From positions 3,472,001 to 3,536,000 of the forward strand of contig NZ_JAQIIX010000002.1 of NCBI RefSeq assembly GCF_036946495.1: DNA of 64,000 bases. The letters run 5' to 3'. Positions within the stretch are counted from its first letter, which is position 1. Each line of letters opens with the position of its first letter. A program made the translations under genes and the position numbers. Below are positions 48,232-56,611 of this stretch, piece by piece. Origin of the DNA: Mycolicibacterium neoaurum (GTDB taxonomy: Bacteria; Actinomycetota; Actinomycetes; Mycobacteriales; Mycobacteriaceae). The notes below the pieces were generated by a model, which worked only from the letters and a program-made list of their open reading frames with translations, did no database searches and was not told the origin of the DNA.

Positions 48232-49178
48232 GCTGCCTCCAAGAGGGTGAGCAGGTCGTACTCGGTTTCGCACACCCGGCGTCCGATCGCCGCGAGCTCG
48301 ACCGATCGGGTCTGCCCCGACCGGTGTCGCTCGAACTGATAGCGGCAGATGACCCCCCAGCGCAGCGTGGCGGCGACCAGCCACCAGCGCAGCGCGGCCC
48401 TGTCGACCGCCGCACCGCCGGCCGCTTCATAGGCGGTGACGAAATCCTCGATGCCGCCGAGCCCGCCGGCGGCGAGTTCGCGCGGGGCGCCGAAGCGCCA
48501 GGCCCGGATGCAGAACCAGGCGAGATCGTCCAGTGCCTCACCGATGTGGGTGAGCTCCCAGTCCAGCACCGCGGCCAGTCGGCCGTCGTCGACGATCAGG
48601 TTGCCCATCCGGAAATCCCCGTGCACCAGCACCGGGGGTGTGCGGACGGGACGGTTCCGCTCCAGCCACCGGAAGGCGTACTCGAATACCGCAGTGGTGT
48701 CGCCCATTTCGTCGAGCTGGGCCCGCCATTGTTCGAGTGGGTCGGTGATAGGCAGACCAATTCCGGCCGGGTCTGCTCGGTGGATGGCGGCAAGTGCCTG
48801 CGCGCACTGGTCCAACAATCGCGCACGAGCCTGCGTGTCCAGTGTGCGAGCGATCCTGCGCACGATCGTCTCGCCGCCGATGAAATCGCAGATCAGATAG
48901 GGAGTTCCCAGAGCCGCACCGGCGTTGTCGGCGGCGAGGACCGCTGGGACGGGCGCGCCGGCTTCCGCGGCGCGCCGCAGGGCGGCCGCTTCCAGTTCCA
49001 TGCCGGCGTGCACATCGTCGGGCGGGCCGGTGCGCAGGATGAGGGCTCGGTCATCGGCGTGGAATGCCCAGGTTGCCCGGCTCGCGCCGCCGGTGAGCAC
49101 CCGCAGGTCGGTGATGCGGTCGGAGCCGAGCACCGTGGCCAGTCGCTCGGCCAGTGACTGGTCGGGCTGCGCGGTCAC
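48228..49178 (-). CDS. Aminoglycoside-phosphotransferase-fold kinase (ACAD-associated)
   Basis: This 316-residue kinase-fold protein has the full catalytic loop VLVHGDFRMGNLIVD (HGD-x4-N) and the metal-binding AVLDWELTHIGEALDDLAW. This subgroup travels with acyl-CoA dehydrogenases; by analogy with ACAD10/11 it may phosphorylate a hydroxyacyl intermediate so that the dehydrogenase can remove the phosphate. GTG 49178 overlaps the dehydrogenase stop (GTGA) and decides the start. Confidence 0.85.
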   Translation of the reverse strand: MTAQPDQSLAERLATVLGSDRITDLRVLTGGASRATWAFHADDRALILRTGPPDDVHAGMELEAAALRRAAEAGAPVPAVLAADNAGAALGTPYLICDFIGGETIVRRIARTLDTQARARLLDQCAQALAAIHRADPAGIGLPITDPLEQWRAQLDEMGDTTAVFEYAFRWLERNRPVRTPPVLVHGDFRMGNLIVDDGRLAAVLDWELTHIGEALDDLAWFCIRAWRFGAPRELAAGGLGGIEDFVTAYEAAGGAAVDRAALRWWLVAATLRWGVICRYQFERHRSGQTRSVELAAIGRRVCETEYDLLTLLEAA

Positions 49179-50413
49179 TTGCGGCCGAACTTCAGCATGC
49201 GCTGGGCGACTCGGCGGATCTGGATCTCCTCGGCCCCCTCGGTGATCCGGTAGCGGCGGTGGTGGCGATAGATGTGTTCGAACGGTTCGTGGCGGCTGTA
49301 TCCGATGCCGCCGTGGATCTGCATGGCGCGATCGGCTGCCTCGCACACCAGGCGGTTGGCGCGGTAGTTGGCCATCGACACCTTGTCGGAGACCTCCATG
49401 TGGTGGTCGCGATCCAGGTGCCATGCGGCGTAGTACACCAGCAGGCGCACCATCTGGGCCTCGGTCTGCAGCTCGGCCAGCGGCCACTGCACGGCTTGAT
49501 TCACCGACAGCGGCTTGCCGAACACGACGCGTTCGCCGGCGTAGGTGGCGGCGCGATCGATACAGTATTGAGCCGCCCCGAGGCTGCTGGCTGCTTGCCG
49601 AATCCTGTTCTCGTGCAGGAAGGTCTGACCGACCTCCAGGCCGTGGTCGACCTCGCCGAGCACCGCATCGGACGGCACCCGGACGTCGTCGAGCTCGACC
49701 TCGCCGTGGTCACTGGGCATGTTGAACGTCCACCAGTAGTACGGCACGCTGAAACCCGGGGTGTCGGTCGGGACGAGGAACGCGGTGATACCCACCGCCG
49801 ACCCCGATTCGCCGGACGTGCGGGCGAAGATCAGATCGTGGGTCGCCCGGTGCACGCCGGTGTTCCACCGCTTGGCGCCGTTGATCACCCAGTCGTCCCC
49901 GTCTCGGACGGCGGTGGTCTCCAGCCAGGTCGCGTCGCTGCCGTGGTCGGGTTCGGTCAACCCGAAGGCCATCGAGCGGGTGCCGGTCAGCAGCGCTTCG
50001 ATCCATTCGGCCTTCTGCGCCGCGGTGCCGAACCGACTCATCATAATGACCTGTGGGAAGTTGCCGACGATCGAGGACTCGTCCTGCAGGTCGTTGTGCA
50101 GGCCCAGTCCCTTGTGCGCCAAGTGTTCTCGGATGACGGCCATGTCCAGGTTGGAGCCGCCACGCCCACCGAACTCCTCGGGCAGCCCGTAGCGCAGCCA
50201 GCCCGCGGCATCGGCGCGCCGGCGCATCTCATCGAGCAGATCTTCCCACTCACGGCGAGGGACCCCACCGTTGTCGAGATCGGTGCGGGCGAACTCACGC
50301 CGACGGTCGAAATACTGCATGTTCTCGCGTTCCAGCGGCTTGATCTCGGCCTCGATGAAGGCGTCCATCTCCTGGAGCAGAGTGGGAAGATGTTCCGGTA
50401 GCGCGAAATCCAC
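49175..50413 (-). CDS. Acyl-CoA dehydrogenase
   Basis: This 412-residue FAD enzyme of the long ACAD type has landmarks GLPEEFGGRGGSNLDMAV, AFGLTEPDHGSDATWLETTA, NGAKRWNTG and a C-terminal ITEGAEEIQIRRVAQ with the catalytic Glu region. It introduces a double bond in an acyl-CoA. Pairing with the phosphotransferase places it in the ACAD10/11-like set acting on 4-hydroxyacyl substrates. GTG 50413 has GAGAGAG upstream; it begins 16 bases after the TetR stop. Confidence 0.9.
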   Translation of the reverse strand: MDFALPEHLPTLLQEMDAFIEAEIKPLERENMQYFDRRREFARTDLDNGGVPRREWEDLLDEMRRRADAAGWLRYGLPEEFGGRGGSNLDMAVIREHLAHKGLGLHNDLQDESSIVGNFPQVIMMSRFGTAAQKAEWIEALLTGTRSMAFGLTEPDHGSDATWLETTAVRDGDDWVINGAKRWNTGVHRATHDLIFARTSGESGSAVGITAFLVPTDTPGFSVPYYWWTFNMPSDHGEVELDDVRVPSDAVLGEVDHGLEVGQTFLHENRIRQAASSLGAAQYCIDRAATYAGERVVFGKPLSVNQAVQWPLAELQTEAQMVRLLVYYAAWHLDRDHHMEVSDKVSMANYRANRLVCEAADRAMQIHGGIGYSRHEPFEHIYRHHRRYRITEGAEEIQIRRVAQRMLKFGRK

Positions 50414-50429
50414 GTTGATCTCTCTCGAT

Positions 50430-51065
50430 TCAGTTGCCGTACAGGGTTTTCTTCCAGATGGTCGACAGGGTGGTGATGGCGTCATCATCGCTGATCTGCA
50501 GCGCAGTGCCGGGGTTTCCCACCACGACCACGGTGAAATTCTCGAACAGCAGCGCGATCGCCGCCGCGATGTGTTCGGGCTCCAGGTCTTGGGCGTAGCC
50601 CTGCTCACGGGCGCGGCGCACCGATTCGGCCACCAGATCCATCCCGAAGCGTCGGAACTCGTACTGCACCTTGGCGAATCGGGGTTGGGTGGCCGCGAGC
50701 TGGGCGACGGCGATCATGATGCCGATATTGCGTTTGAACAGGTTCCAGTATCCGGTGACCACGGTGTGGAAATAGTCGGTGTCGGCGGGCGAATCCGGCA
50801 GCGGGACCTTGGTTCCGGACGGTTCGACGATATCGTGCAGGAAGGACTGGGCCAGTGAGGCGAGCAGATCCTCCTTGTCGTCGAAGTAGCGGTAGAACAC
50901 CGCAGCGGACTTTCCTGCGGCGGAAGTGATATCGGCCAGTGTGGTGCCGTGGAAACCGCGCTCGGCGAACAGCTTCCGTGCGGCCAGCTCGATGGCCTCT
51001 CGGGTCTGGCGGCCCTTGGCGGTCAGGGCGGACGATGGGTCCGATGCGGCGGACGGGTGCGCCAT
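50430..51065 (-). CDS. TetR-family regulator inside the catabolic operon
   Basis: This 211-residue repressor has the helix-turn-helix ARKLFAERGFHGTTLADITSAAGKSAAVFYRYFDDKEDLL. A C-terminal domain of the KstR2/FadR-like type (FHTVVTGYWNLFKRNIGIMIAV) follows, and it probably senses an acyl-CoA intermediate. It is embedded in the operon between the HMG-CoA-lyase-like gene and the acyl-CoA dehydrogenase. A candidate operator upstream of the first gene is the AAAGT/ACTTT repeat at 55604. Confidence 0.87.
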   Translation of the reverse strand: MAHPSAASDPSSALTAKGRQTREAIELAARKLFAERGFHGTTLADITSAAGKSAAVFYRYFDDKEDLLASLAQSFLHDIVEPSGTKVPLPDSPADTDYFHTVVTGYWNLFKRNIGIMIAVAQLAATQPRFAKVQYEFRRFGMDLVAESVRRAREQGYAQDLEPEHIAAAIALLFENFTVVVVGNPGTALQISDDDAITTLSTIWKKTLYGN

Positions 51066-51066
51066 C

Positions 51067-51984
51067 TCAGCCCACGATTCGATCACCGGCGCGCAGCAGC
51101 GCACTGGGCAGCTCGTGGCCGACGGCCCGCTGGGCAATCCGTGCCGCGGCGATGGCGCTGTCGAGGTCGACATCGGTGCTGACACCGCTGTCGCGCAGCA
51201 GATAGACCAGGTCCTCGGTGGCGATGTTTCCGCTGGCGCCCGGTGCGAACGGGCAGCCGCCGAGTCCGCCGACCGACGCGTCGAGACGGGTGATGCCGGC
51301 CTGCACGGCGGCGAATGCGCTGGCAAGTCCCGCCCCGCGGGTGTTGTGGAAATGTGCGCCCAGCGGCAGGTCGTCGACGATCGGGCGGATGGCCTCGACC
51401 AGGGCGCTCACCCGCACCGGGGTGGTGGTACCGATGGTGTCGGCAATGGCGATGCGGTCCACCCCGAGTTCGACGGCGGCCGAGGCGATGTCGAGAACCC
51501 GGCGCTGATCCGTCGGCCCGTCGAACGGGCAGTCCCAGGCCGTCGCGATGATGACTTCGACACGTGCCCCGCTGTCGTGGGCGATCCGGGTGACATCGGC
51601 GATGGCCGTGGTCGCCTCCGCGGTATCGCGTCCCACATTGGCCCGGCTGTGCGCATCCGATGCCGAGACCACGTACTCGATGGAGTCCAGTCCGGCCGCG
51701 ATGGCGCGCTTGGCCCCGTTCGGGCTGGCCACCAGCGCCGAGAACTCGACGTCGTGAGATGCCCTGTACCGGTGCAACTCCTGGGCCAGTTCGGCCGCAT
51801 CCGCAAGTGCGGGCACCTTCGATGGTGAGACGAAGGCGGTCGCCTCCACTTCCCGAACTCCGGTGGCGACGATAGCCTCCAGCAACTCGACCTTGGCCGA
51901 CAACGAGATCGGCGCCTCGATCTGCAGGCCGTCGCGCAGGCAGACCTCGCGGATGTCGACCTTGGCGGGCAGATTCATCGTCAC
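51067..51984 (-). CDS. Hydroxymethylglutaryl-CoA lyase-like enzyme
   Basis: This 305-residue TIM-barrel lyase of the HMGL-like family cleaves 3-hydroxy-3-methylacyl-CoA type compounds. Metal and catalytic residues are visible in VCLRDGLQ (Arg-Asp), AHFHNTRG (His-x-His) and the lid loop GLGGCPFAPGASGN with the active Cys. It probably ends a degradative route by retro-aldol cleavage to acetyl-CoA or acetoacetate. The GTG start at 51984 overlaps the CoA-transferase stop; an in-frame ATG lies two codons later. Confidence 0.88.
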   Translation of the reverse strand: MTMNLPAKVDIREVCLRDGLQIEAPISLSAKVELLEAIVATGVREVEATAFVSPSKVPALADAAELAQELHRYRASHDVEFSALVASPNGAKRAIAAGLDSIEYVVSASDAHSRANVGRDTAEATTAIADVTRIAHDSGARVEVIIATAWDCPFDGPTDQRRVLDIASAAVELGVDRIAIADTIGTTTPVRVSALVEAIRPIVDDLPLGAHFHNTRGAGLASAFAAVQAGITRLDASVGGLGGCPFAPGASGNIATEDLVYLLRDSGVSTDVDLDSAIAAARIAQRAVGHELPSALLRAGDRIVG

Positions 51985-53183
51985 AGCACCCCCTCGGTGC
52001 GTAGTGCCTCGAGCTCCTCGGCGCTGAGTCCCAGCAGTCCGGTGTAGATCTCGTCATTGTGTTGACCTGGACGTGACGACCCGGCATTGCGAATCGAACC
52101 CGGCGACTCCGAGAGGACCGGCACGATGCCCGGACCCTTGACGAAGCGTCCGATCCGTTCGTCCCAGTGATCGGCGATCATGCCGCGGGACCGCAGTTGT
52201 GGATCCTCGACCACCTCGGCGACGGTGTTGATCGGCCCGCTGATGACCCCGGCCTCCGACAGGGTGCTGATGATGTCGTCGGGCTGGCGAAGCGCAGCCC
52301 AGGCGCCGATGATGGCATCGAGCTCGTCCTGATTGCGCCCGCGTGCGACGTGGTCGACGAATCGTTCATCGGTGGCCAGCTCAGGTTGACCCATCGCCGC
52401 GCACAACCGGCGGAAGACGGTGTCCTGGTTGGCGGCGATGACCACCCAGCTGCCGTTGGCGCTCTGGTAAATATTCGACGGCGCAATACCTTCCAGCCGG
52501 GTGCCCGACGGGCCGCGCACGACGCCGCCCACGTCATAGTCGGGGATGGTGGATTCCTGCACGGCCAGGCAGCTCTCGGTCAGCGCGGTGTCGACGATCT
52601 GGCCCTCACCGGTGATCGTGCGTCGATAGAGCGCGGCCAGGGCACCCTGGGCGGCGAACATGCCCGCCAGACTGTCGCCGAGGGACAGCGCCAGCCGCGG
52701 TGGTGGTCCCCCCGGGAAACCATTCATATGGCGCAGGCCGCTGGCCGCCTCGGCCACTGAGGCGTAGCCGGCCTTGCCGGCATCCGGTCCGGTCTGGCCG
52801 TAGCCGGAGACCCGTACCAGGATGATGCCCTTGTTGCGATCCTTGAGCACCTCGTAGCCGAGGTCCCATTTCTCCAGGGTGCCGGGGCGGAAGTTCTCCA
52901 CGATCACATCGGTACGGTCGACGAGCTCGAGGAAGAGTTCCCGGCCGCGGCCCGTGCGCAGGTCGAGGGTGACGGCCTTCTTGTTGCGGGCGTGCACCGT
53001 CCAAAAGAAGTGGTGTCCTTCGAGCTCGGCCTGTCCCCAGGTGCGCAACGGGTCCGGGGTGGTCGGCAACTCGATCTTGATGACCTCGGCGCCCATATCA
53101 CCGAGCAGTCGGGCGGCGAACGGCCCCGAGATCAGGGTCCCGAGTTCGAGCACCCTGATGCCGTCCAGCGGTCCGGTGACCAT
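51981..53183 (-). CDS. CaiB/BaiF family (type III) CoA-transferase
   Basis: This 400-residue enzyme moves CoA from one acyl group to another, or adds CoA to a free acid. Landmarks are VLELGTLISGPFAARLLGDMGAEVIKIE, NKKAVTLDLRTGRGRELF and ENFRPGTLEKWDLGYEVL; the Asp nucleophile of the family is probably the one in SLGDSLAG. It likely activates the acid made by the preceding dioxygenase-like and hydrolase enzymes. ATG 53183 overlaps the hydrolase stop by one base. Confidence 0.9.
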   Translation of the reverse strand: MVTGPLDGIRVLELGTLISGPFAARLLGDMGAEVIKIELPTTPDPLRTWGQAELEGHHFFWTVHARNKKAVTLDLRTGRGRELFLELVDRTDVIVENFRPGTLEKWDLGYEVLKDRNKGIILVRVSGYGQTGPDAGKAGYASVAEAASGLRHMNGFPGGPPPRLALSLGDSLAGMFAAQGALAALYRRTITGEGQIVDTALTESCLAVQESTIPDYDVGGVVRGPSGTRLEGIAPSNIYQSANGSWVVIAANQDTVFRRLCAAMGQPELATDERFVDHVARGRNQDELDAIIGAWAALRQPDDIISTLSEAGVISGPINTVAEVVEDPQLRSRGMIADHWDERIGRFVKGPGIVPVLSESPGSIRNAGSSRPGQHNDEIYTGLLGLSAEELEALRTEGVL

Positions 53184-54373
53184 CAGATCGACAGCCCGTG
53201 CCGGTGTAGCCAATCGGTGCAGATGCCCACCGCCTCGCGCAACGTTGCGCGCTGATCGGGGCCGGAGTAGTAGTGGTTGGCGCCGTGGATCTCGTGCATC
53301 TCCTTGTCGGGGTGCCCGATCGCCTCGAACAGCCTTCTGGTGTGGCTGGGCGTGCAGGCATCGTCGGCCAGGTTGCCGATCACCAATGTCGGCACCGCGA
53401 TATCGGGGCCGGCCTTGACCGCGTCGCCGTTGGCGTCGTCATAACTCCACTGTGACAGCCAGCTGCGCAGCGTGCAGAACCGGGCCAGTCCCACCGGGCT
53501 CATGTTCACCACCTGAGGATCGCCCAGATAGCACTGTCCCGGGGCGCGTTCGTTGGGATCCACCGTGGGGTCCAGCCAGCGCGGGTCGGCCATGGTGCCG
53601 TGTACGACGAAGGCGTACTCGTCATCGGGGCGGCCGGCGGCCTTCAATTCCGCGAGTTTCTCTTTGACCCACTTCGTGATCCGCCGGTTCCTGGCGATCT
53701 GCGCCGCGTGGTAGCGGTCCAGGAACTCCCTCGTATAGGGCGGTTGGTTCGGGTTGTCGGGGTTGTAGAGGTCCAGCTCGGGATCTCGTCGGGTGGGGTC
53801 GTTCTCGTCGAGGATGGAGGCGTCCATCCATTCGGTCATGGTGCCGTGCCTACTGATGTGCGCGGCCAGCAGCATGATGGCGTCGGCGGGAATGAGACCG
53901 AGCTTGGTGAGGTCCGGTCCGTCACCGGACGGGCTCGAGGTGACGGTCGGGTGCTGCGCCTGCTGTTGGTAGAACACCGACAGCGAACCGCCGCCACTCC
54001 ACCCGGCCAGCACGACCTTGTCGTAGCCCAGGCGGTTCTTGGCATCCTTGATGCACTCGCCGAGATCTTCGACGACCTTTTCCATGAGCAATGCCGAGTC
54101 GGTGCCGCGGAAGCGGCTATTGCAGTAGATGACATGATGGCCCGCGCGGGCCAGCGCATTGATCATCGGCAGATAGGCGCCGCCACCGATCGGGTGCATG
54201 AAAACCAGCACCGTATCGGACGGCTTGTCCTTCGGCTTGAGCAGATAGCTCTCCAGGACCACGAGTTCGGCGACGCCGCCGTAGACATCGCGGACACCGG
54301 AATTGTTCTGGTAGGCAACCAGATACGGGATGCGGTCGTACTCGCGCTTCGCGGGCGCCTCGGTGGTCGTCAT
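53183..54373 (-). CDS. Alpha/beta hydrolase
   Basis: This 396-residue hydrolase has FMHPIGGGAYLPMINAL (oxyanion loop), nucleophile elbow LAGWSGGGSLSVFYQQQ, an acid in GNLADDACTP and a His in HEIHGANHYYSG. The long middle insertion (TKWVKEKLAELKAAGRPDDEY) suggests a lid. It probably hydrolyses the ring-cleavage or ester intermediate of this operon. Its ATG overlaps the third 10-residue frame by one base (TGATG). That frame chain links it to the upstream dioxygenase-like gene. Confidence 0.84.
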   Translation of the reverse strand: MTTTEAPAKREYDRIPYLVAYQNNSGVRDVYGGVAELVVLESYLLKPKDKPSDTVLVFMHPIGGGAYLPMINALARAGHHVIYCNSRFRGTDSALLMEKVVEDLGECIKDAKNRLGYDKVVLAGWSGGGSLSVFYQQQAQHPTVTSSPSGDGPDLTKLGLIPADAIMLLAAHISRHGTMTEWMDASILDENDPTRRDPELDLYNPDNPNQPPYTREFLDRYHAAQIARNRRITKWVKEKLAELKAAGRPDDEYAFVVHGTMADPRWLDPTVDPNERAPGQCYLGDPQVVNMSPVGLARFCTLRSWLSQWSYDDANGDAVKAGPDIAVPTLVIGNLADDACTPSHTRRLFEAIGHPDKEMHEIHGANHYYSGPDQRATLREAVGICTDWLHRHGLSI

Positions 54374-54405
54374 CAGTGCTCTTTCTTCTTCGCGCAAGCG
54401 CTCAT
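54373..54405 (-). CDS. Mini-ORF 3 of the coupling array (10 aa)
   Basis: The frame encodes MSACAKKKEH. Its stop overlaps the alpha/beta hydrolase ATG as TGATG. The unit's GAAGAAGAAAGAG stretch is purine-rich and could also act as the ribosome site of the hydrolase. Confidence 0.5.
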   Translation of the reverse strand: MSACAKKKEH

Positions 54406-54437
54406 CAGTGCTGTTGCTTCTTCGCGCAGCCGCTCAT
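54405..54437 (-). CDS. Mini-ORF 2 of the coupling array (10 aa)
   Basis: The frame encodes MSGCAKKQQH and has TGATG overlaps at both ends with mini-ORFs 1 and 3. The conserved Cys-Ala-Lys-Lys core is shared by all three copies. Confidence 0.5.
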   Translation of the reverse strand: MSGCAKKQQH

Positions 54438-54469
54438 CAGTTCTGTTGCTTCTTCGCGCAGGCGCTCAT
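54437..54469 (-). CDS. Mini-ORF 1 of the coupling array (10 aa)
   Basis: The frame encodes MSACAKKQQN. Its ATG overlaps the dioxygenase-like stop and its TGA overlaps the next ATG, both as TGATG. No separate ribosome site is needed if ribosomes reinitiate. Peptide function is unknown and may be nil. Confidence 0.5.
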   Translation of the reverse strand: MSACAKKQQN

Positions 54470-55572
54470 CAGTGCTGCCCCAGGTCGTTGGCGAGGATTT
54501 CCGCCGACGGGGTGAGCCGCCGCCGGGTGTCGATGGCGATCACCGACCAGTCCACCCGGTCGTAGTCGTCGAACTTGCGGCGCGCCCGCTCGCGCGCCTG
54601 CTCCGGTGCTCCGTGGTGAACCCCCTGCGGCGCATGCGAAACCAGCCCGGGTGGCATCGGGATGCCGTAGAGCGAACCGGAGTGGAAGAACGCGATCTCG
54701 TCGTAGTCGACGTTGCGGTGATACCACGGAGTGCGTTCGGTGCCGGGGACGCTTTCGGCGGGCTTGGGCAGGAAGTTCATCACATACACCCCGGTTGCCT
54801 GCATGAACAGATGCACCGTCGGAGGCAGATGCACACTCTCGGACGTGATGACGGTGTAGTCCTCGATGTTGAACGTGAACGGGAAGTTGTCCCCGCGCCA
54901 CCCCTCCACGTCAAGCGGATTGTGTTGATAGAACAACGAAGTGAAGCCCACCCCCTGGACGGGCGAGTGGATGAGTCGCACCTCGTATTCGTCCCGGCCG
55001 TCATCGTCGATGGGGGAGGGCTCGGGAATGGTCACCTGCGCGGGATCGAACGGGAAGTGCCTGCCCAGTGACCCGGCCGGCGGTACCCGGAAGTCGTCGG
55101 TGGCCTGGATCATCAGCCAGGTGGATTCCTCGCTGGGGACCTGGCGGAAGGTGCATGCCTTGGGGATGTAGACCCAGTCGCCCTCGCGGTAGCGCAGCGG
55201 GCCGAACTCGGTCTCCAGTAGTCCGGCGCCCTTGTGCACGAACAGCAGCAGATCGCCATCGACGTAGCGCACGAAGAACGGCATCGGTTCGGTGCGCCTG
55301 CTCAGCAGCACCTGGCAGTCGGCATTGCTGAACATCAGCAGCGGAGCGCCATGTGCATCGGTGGCATCGCTGGGCTTGAGCTCCGAGGACAACACATCGG
55401 TGGGGCGCAGCGGCCCCACGGTGCGGTAGGCGGTCGGGTCGTGGCGCCGGTACATGTTCGCGGTGCGGCCGACAAAGCCGCCGCGGCCGAGTTCATCGTC
55501 TTTGAGACCGTCCAGATCGGCGTGCACACGCTTGGGCGTCTTGCCTTTGCGAAGGTGGACAAAGGATTCCAT
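54469..55572 (-). CDS. Homogentisate 1,2-dioxygenase-like cupin
   Basis: This 367-residue double-cupin protein is of the homogentisate dioxygenase family, which opens aromatic rings with Fe(II). The N-terminal cupin shows FVRYVDGDLLLFVHKGAG and YREGDWVYIPKACTFRQ. The C-terminal one has WYHRNVDYDEIAFFHSG and the HAPQGVHHG stretch. Candidate iron ligands are H285, D291 or E292, and H319/H320. The HRN-to-acid spacing differs by one from the usual HRNCMSE, so the substrate may not be homogentisate. No fumarylacetoacetase or maleylacetoacetate isomerase is nearby. ATG 55572 has AGGAG close upstream and heads the operon. Confidence 0.8.
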   Translation of the reverse strand: MESFVHLRKGKTPKRVHADLDGLKDDELGRGGFVGRTANMYRRHDPTAYRTVGPLRPTDVLSSELKPSDATDAHGAPLLMFSNADCQVLLSRRTEPMPFFVRYVDGDLLLFVHKGAGLLETEFGPLRYREGDWVYIPKACTFRQVPSEESTWLMIQATDDFRVPPAGSLGRHFPFDPAQVTIPEPSPIDDDGRDEYEVRLIHSPVQGVGFTSLFYQHNPLDVEGWRGDNFPFTFNIEDYTVITSESVHLPPTVHLFMQATGVYVMNFLPKPAESVPGTERTPWYHRNVDYDEIAFFHSGSLYGIPMPPGLVSHAPQGVHHGAPEQARERARRKFDDYDRVDWSVIAIDTRRRLTPSAEILANDLGQH

Positions 55573-55603
55573 GGTGCTCCTCGGATATCGGTCCGCAAAA
55601 CTG

Positions 55604-55619
55604 AAAGTGACATTACTTT
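55604..55619. promoter_or_regulatory. Palindromic operator candidate of the dioxygenase-like operon
   Basis: AAAGT, six bases, ACTTT (AAAGTGACATTACTTT) lies about 30 bases upstream of the dioxygenase-like ATG in an AT-richer stretch. It is a candidate site for the TetR encoded inside the operon. The rest of 55573-55707 shows nothing recognisable. Confidence 0.4.
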
Positions 55620-55707
55620 TTGTTTCGGCCCGACGCAAGGGTCTGTCGGAGGCGAATTCGCCGGCGGCCAGGAGTTCCGCCTTTGCCTAACGGATGCAGG
55701 CGTATGG

Positions 55708-55908
55708 CTAGCGGCGGTGTGCGCGCCTGCGTCGGTATCGCCACACCTTGTACGTGATGAAAGCGCTCACGCCCACGAGGACCATGACGGGCCCACCCGG
55801 AGTGGTCGCGCCATCCTCGCCGGCTGGAGTGGCCGGTGCACGCGGCTTCGGCGGTTCCTGCGGGTCGGCGAGCGCGATGGCTTCGCCCGCAGCTGTCTCG
55901 TCGCTCAT
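55708..55908 (-). CDS. Small single-pass membrane protein
   Basis: This 66-residue protein has an acidic N-terminal part, a Pro-rich link (PQEPPKPRAPATPAG) and one membrane helix (GGPVMVLVGVSAFITYKVW). A strongly basic end (RYRRRRAHRR) predicts the C-terminus is cytoplasmic. I do not recognise a family. It lies 121 bases downstream of the flavoprotein gene on the same strand and might be its operon's last gene. No clear ribosome site is visible; start ATG 55908 is the only sensible one. Confidence 0.5.
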   Translation of the reverse strand: MSDETAAGEAIALADPQEPPKPRAPATPAGEDGATTPGGPVMVLVGVSAFITYKVWRYRRRRAHRR

Positions 55909-56029
55909 GTCGCTATCTCATATCGGTGCCGTCGATCGGCGTCGCGTCGTCGTCCGCCAAGTGTCGGAGGGTCGCGGCAATGCTACGTGCCGAGGGTGAG
56001 AGGTTCAGATTTGCGACGATCGATACTGG

Positions 56030-56593
56030 TCAGTGGTGGTGTCCGGCGGGACGGTGGTCGCCGAGTCCCGACGATTCGGACAACGCCGACGATGCCTCGG
56101 ACCGTCGCGAAGTCGCCGCCCCTGCCCGGCGGGCCAATTCGATTGCCTCGGCGCGCATCTGTGCCCGCTCATCGGGTGTCCAGCGGGTGGTGGGCTCGAT
56201 CACGAGTGTCTGAACCCGGTAGCCGAGCATGCCGAAGACATACTCGAGATACGGTCGCTGGAAATCGTTCAGCTCGGGATGTCGGCCGTCATAGGCGCTG
56301 CTACGGGTCAGGATGAGCTGCACCGGCTTCCCGTCGCCGAGGGTGCCGACATGGCGCCCTTCGGCGTCGATCTCGTCGAGCACCTGCTGCCAGATGTCCT
56401 GCTGTCGCGCGGTGACGCTTTCGCCGAACAGGGGAGCGAACTTGGCCACCGCCGCGTCATGGCCGAATCTCAGCAGATCGTCATTCCACACCGAGAAGCG
56501 TTGGTAACGAGTGCCTTCCAGGAATGCTTCGGCAAGCTGAGAGGACAGTGCATCATCGCCCTTCGGGCTGCCCTCGATCCAGAGGGTATCCAT
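56030..56593 (-). CDS. Flavodoxin-fold protein, NADH-azoreductase/quinone-reductase-like
   Basis: This 187-residue protein resembles AzoR/NQO flavodoxin-fold reductases: LWIEGSPKGDDALSSQLAEAFL (phosphate loop region), TARQQDIWQQVLDEID, VQLILTRSSAYDGR and YLEYVFGMLGYRVQTLVIEP. It probably binds FMN and reduces quinones, azo dyes or free flavin. Only 18 bases separate it from the flavin-dependent monooxygenase-like gene upstream, so it may supply reduced flavin to it. I chose ATG 56593; a GTG four codons earlier is possible. The C-terminal tail is Ser/Ala-rich with a His cluster. Confidence 0.65.
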   Translation of the reverse strand: MDTLWIEGSPKGDDALSSQLAEAFLEGTRYQRFSVWNDDLLRFGHDAAVAKFAPLFGESVTARQQDIWQQVLDEIDAEGRHVGTLGDGKPVQLILTRSSAYDGRHPELNDFQRPYLEYVFGMLGYRVQTLVIEPTTRWTPDERAQMRAEAIELARRAGAATSRRSEASSALSESSGLGDHRPAGHHH

Positions 56594-56611
56594 GCCGGAC
56601 ACCACCGCTCC

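Larger units (their letters stand above)
54371..54476 (-). repeat. Tandem 32-bp repeat array (three units plus partial)
   Basis: Three imperfect 32-bp units follow each other without spacers (boundaries near 54371, 54403, 54435, 54467), plus a partial fourth that is the end of the dioxygenase-like gene. Units differ at only a few positions. Each unit spells a 10-codon frame and recreates a TGATG stop/start. Perfect phase and few differences suggest recent tandem duplication. Confidence 0.85.

Noticed and set aside
54371..54476. CRISPR-like direct repeats with a 32-bp period
   Set aside because: The units abut with no spacers, there are no cas genes, and each unit is a phased coding frame between two enzymes.
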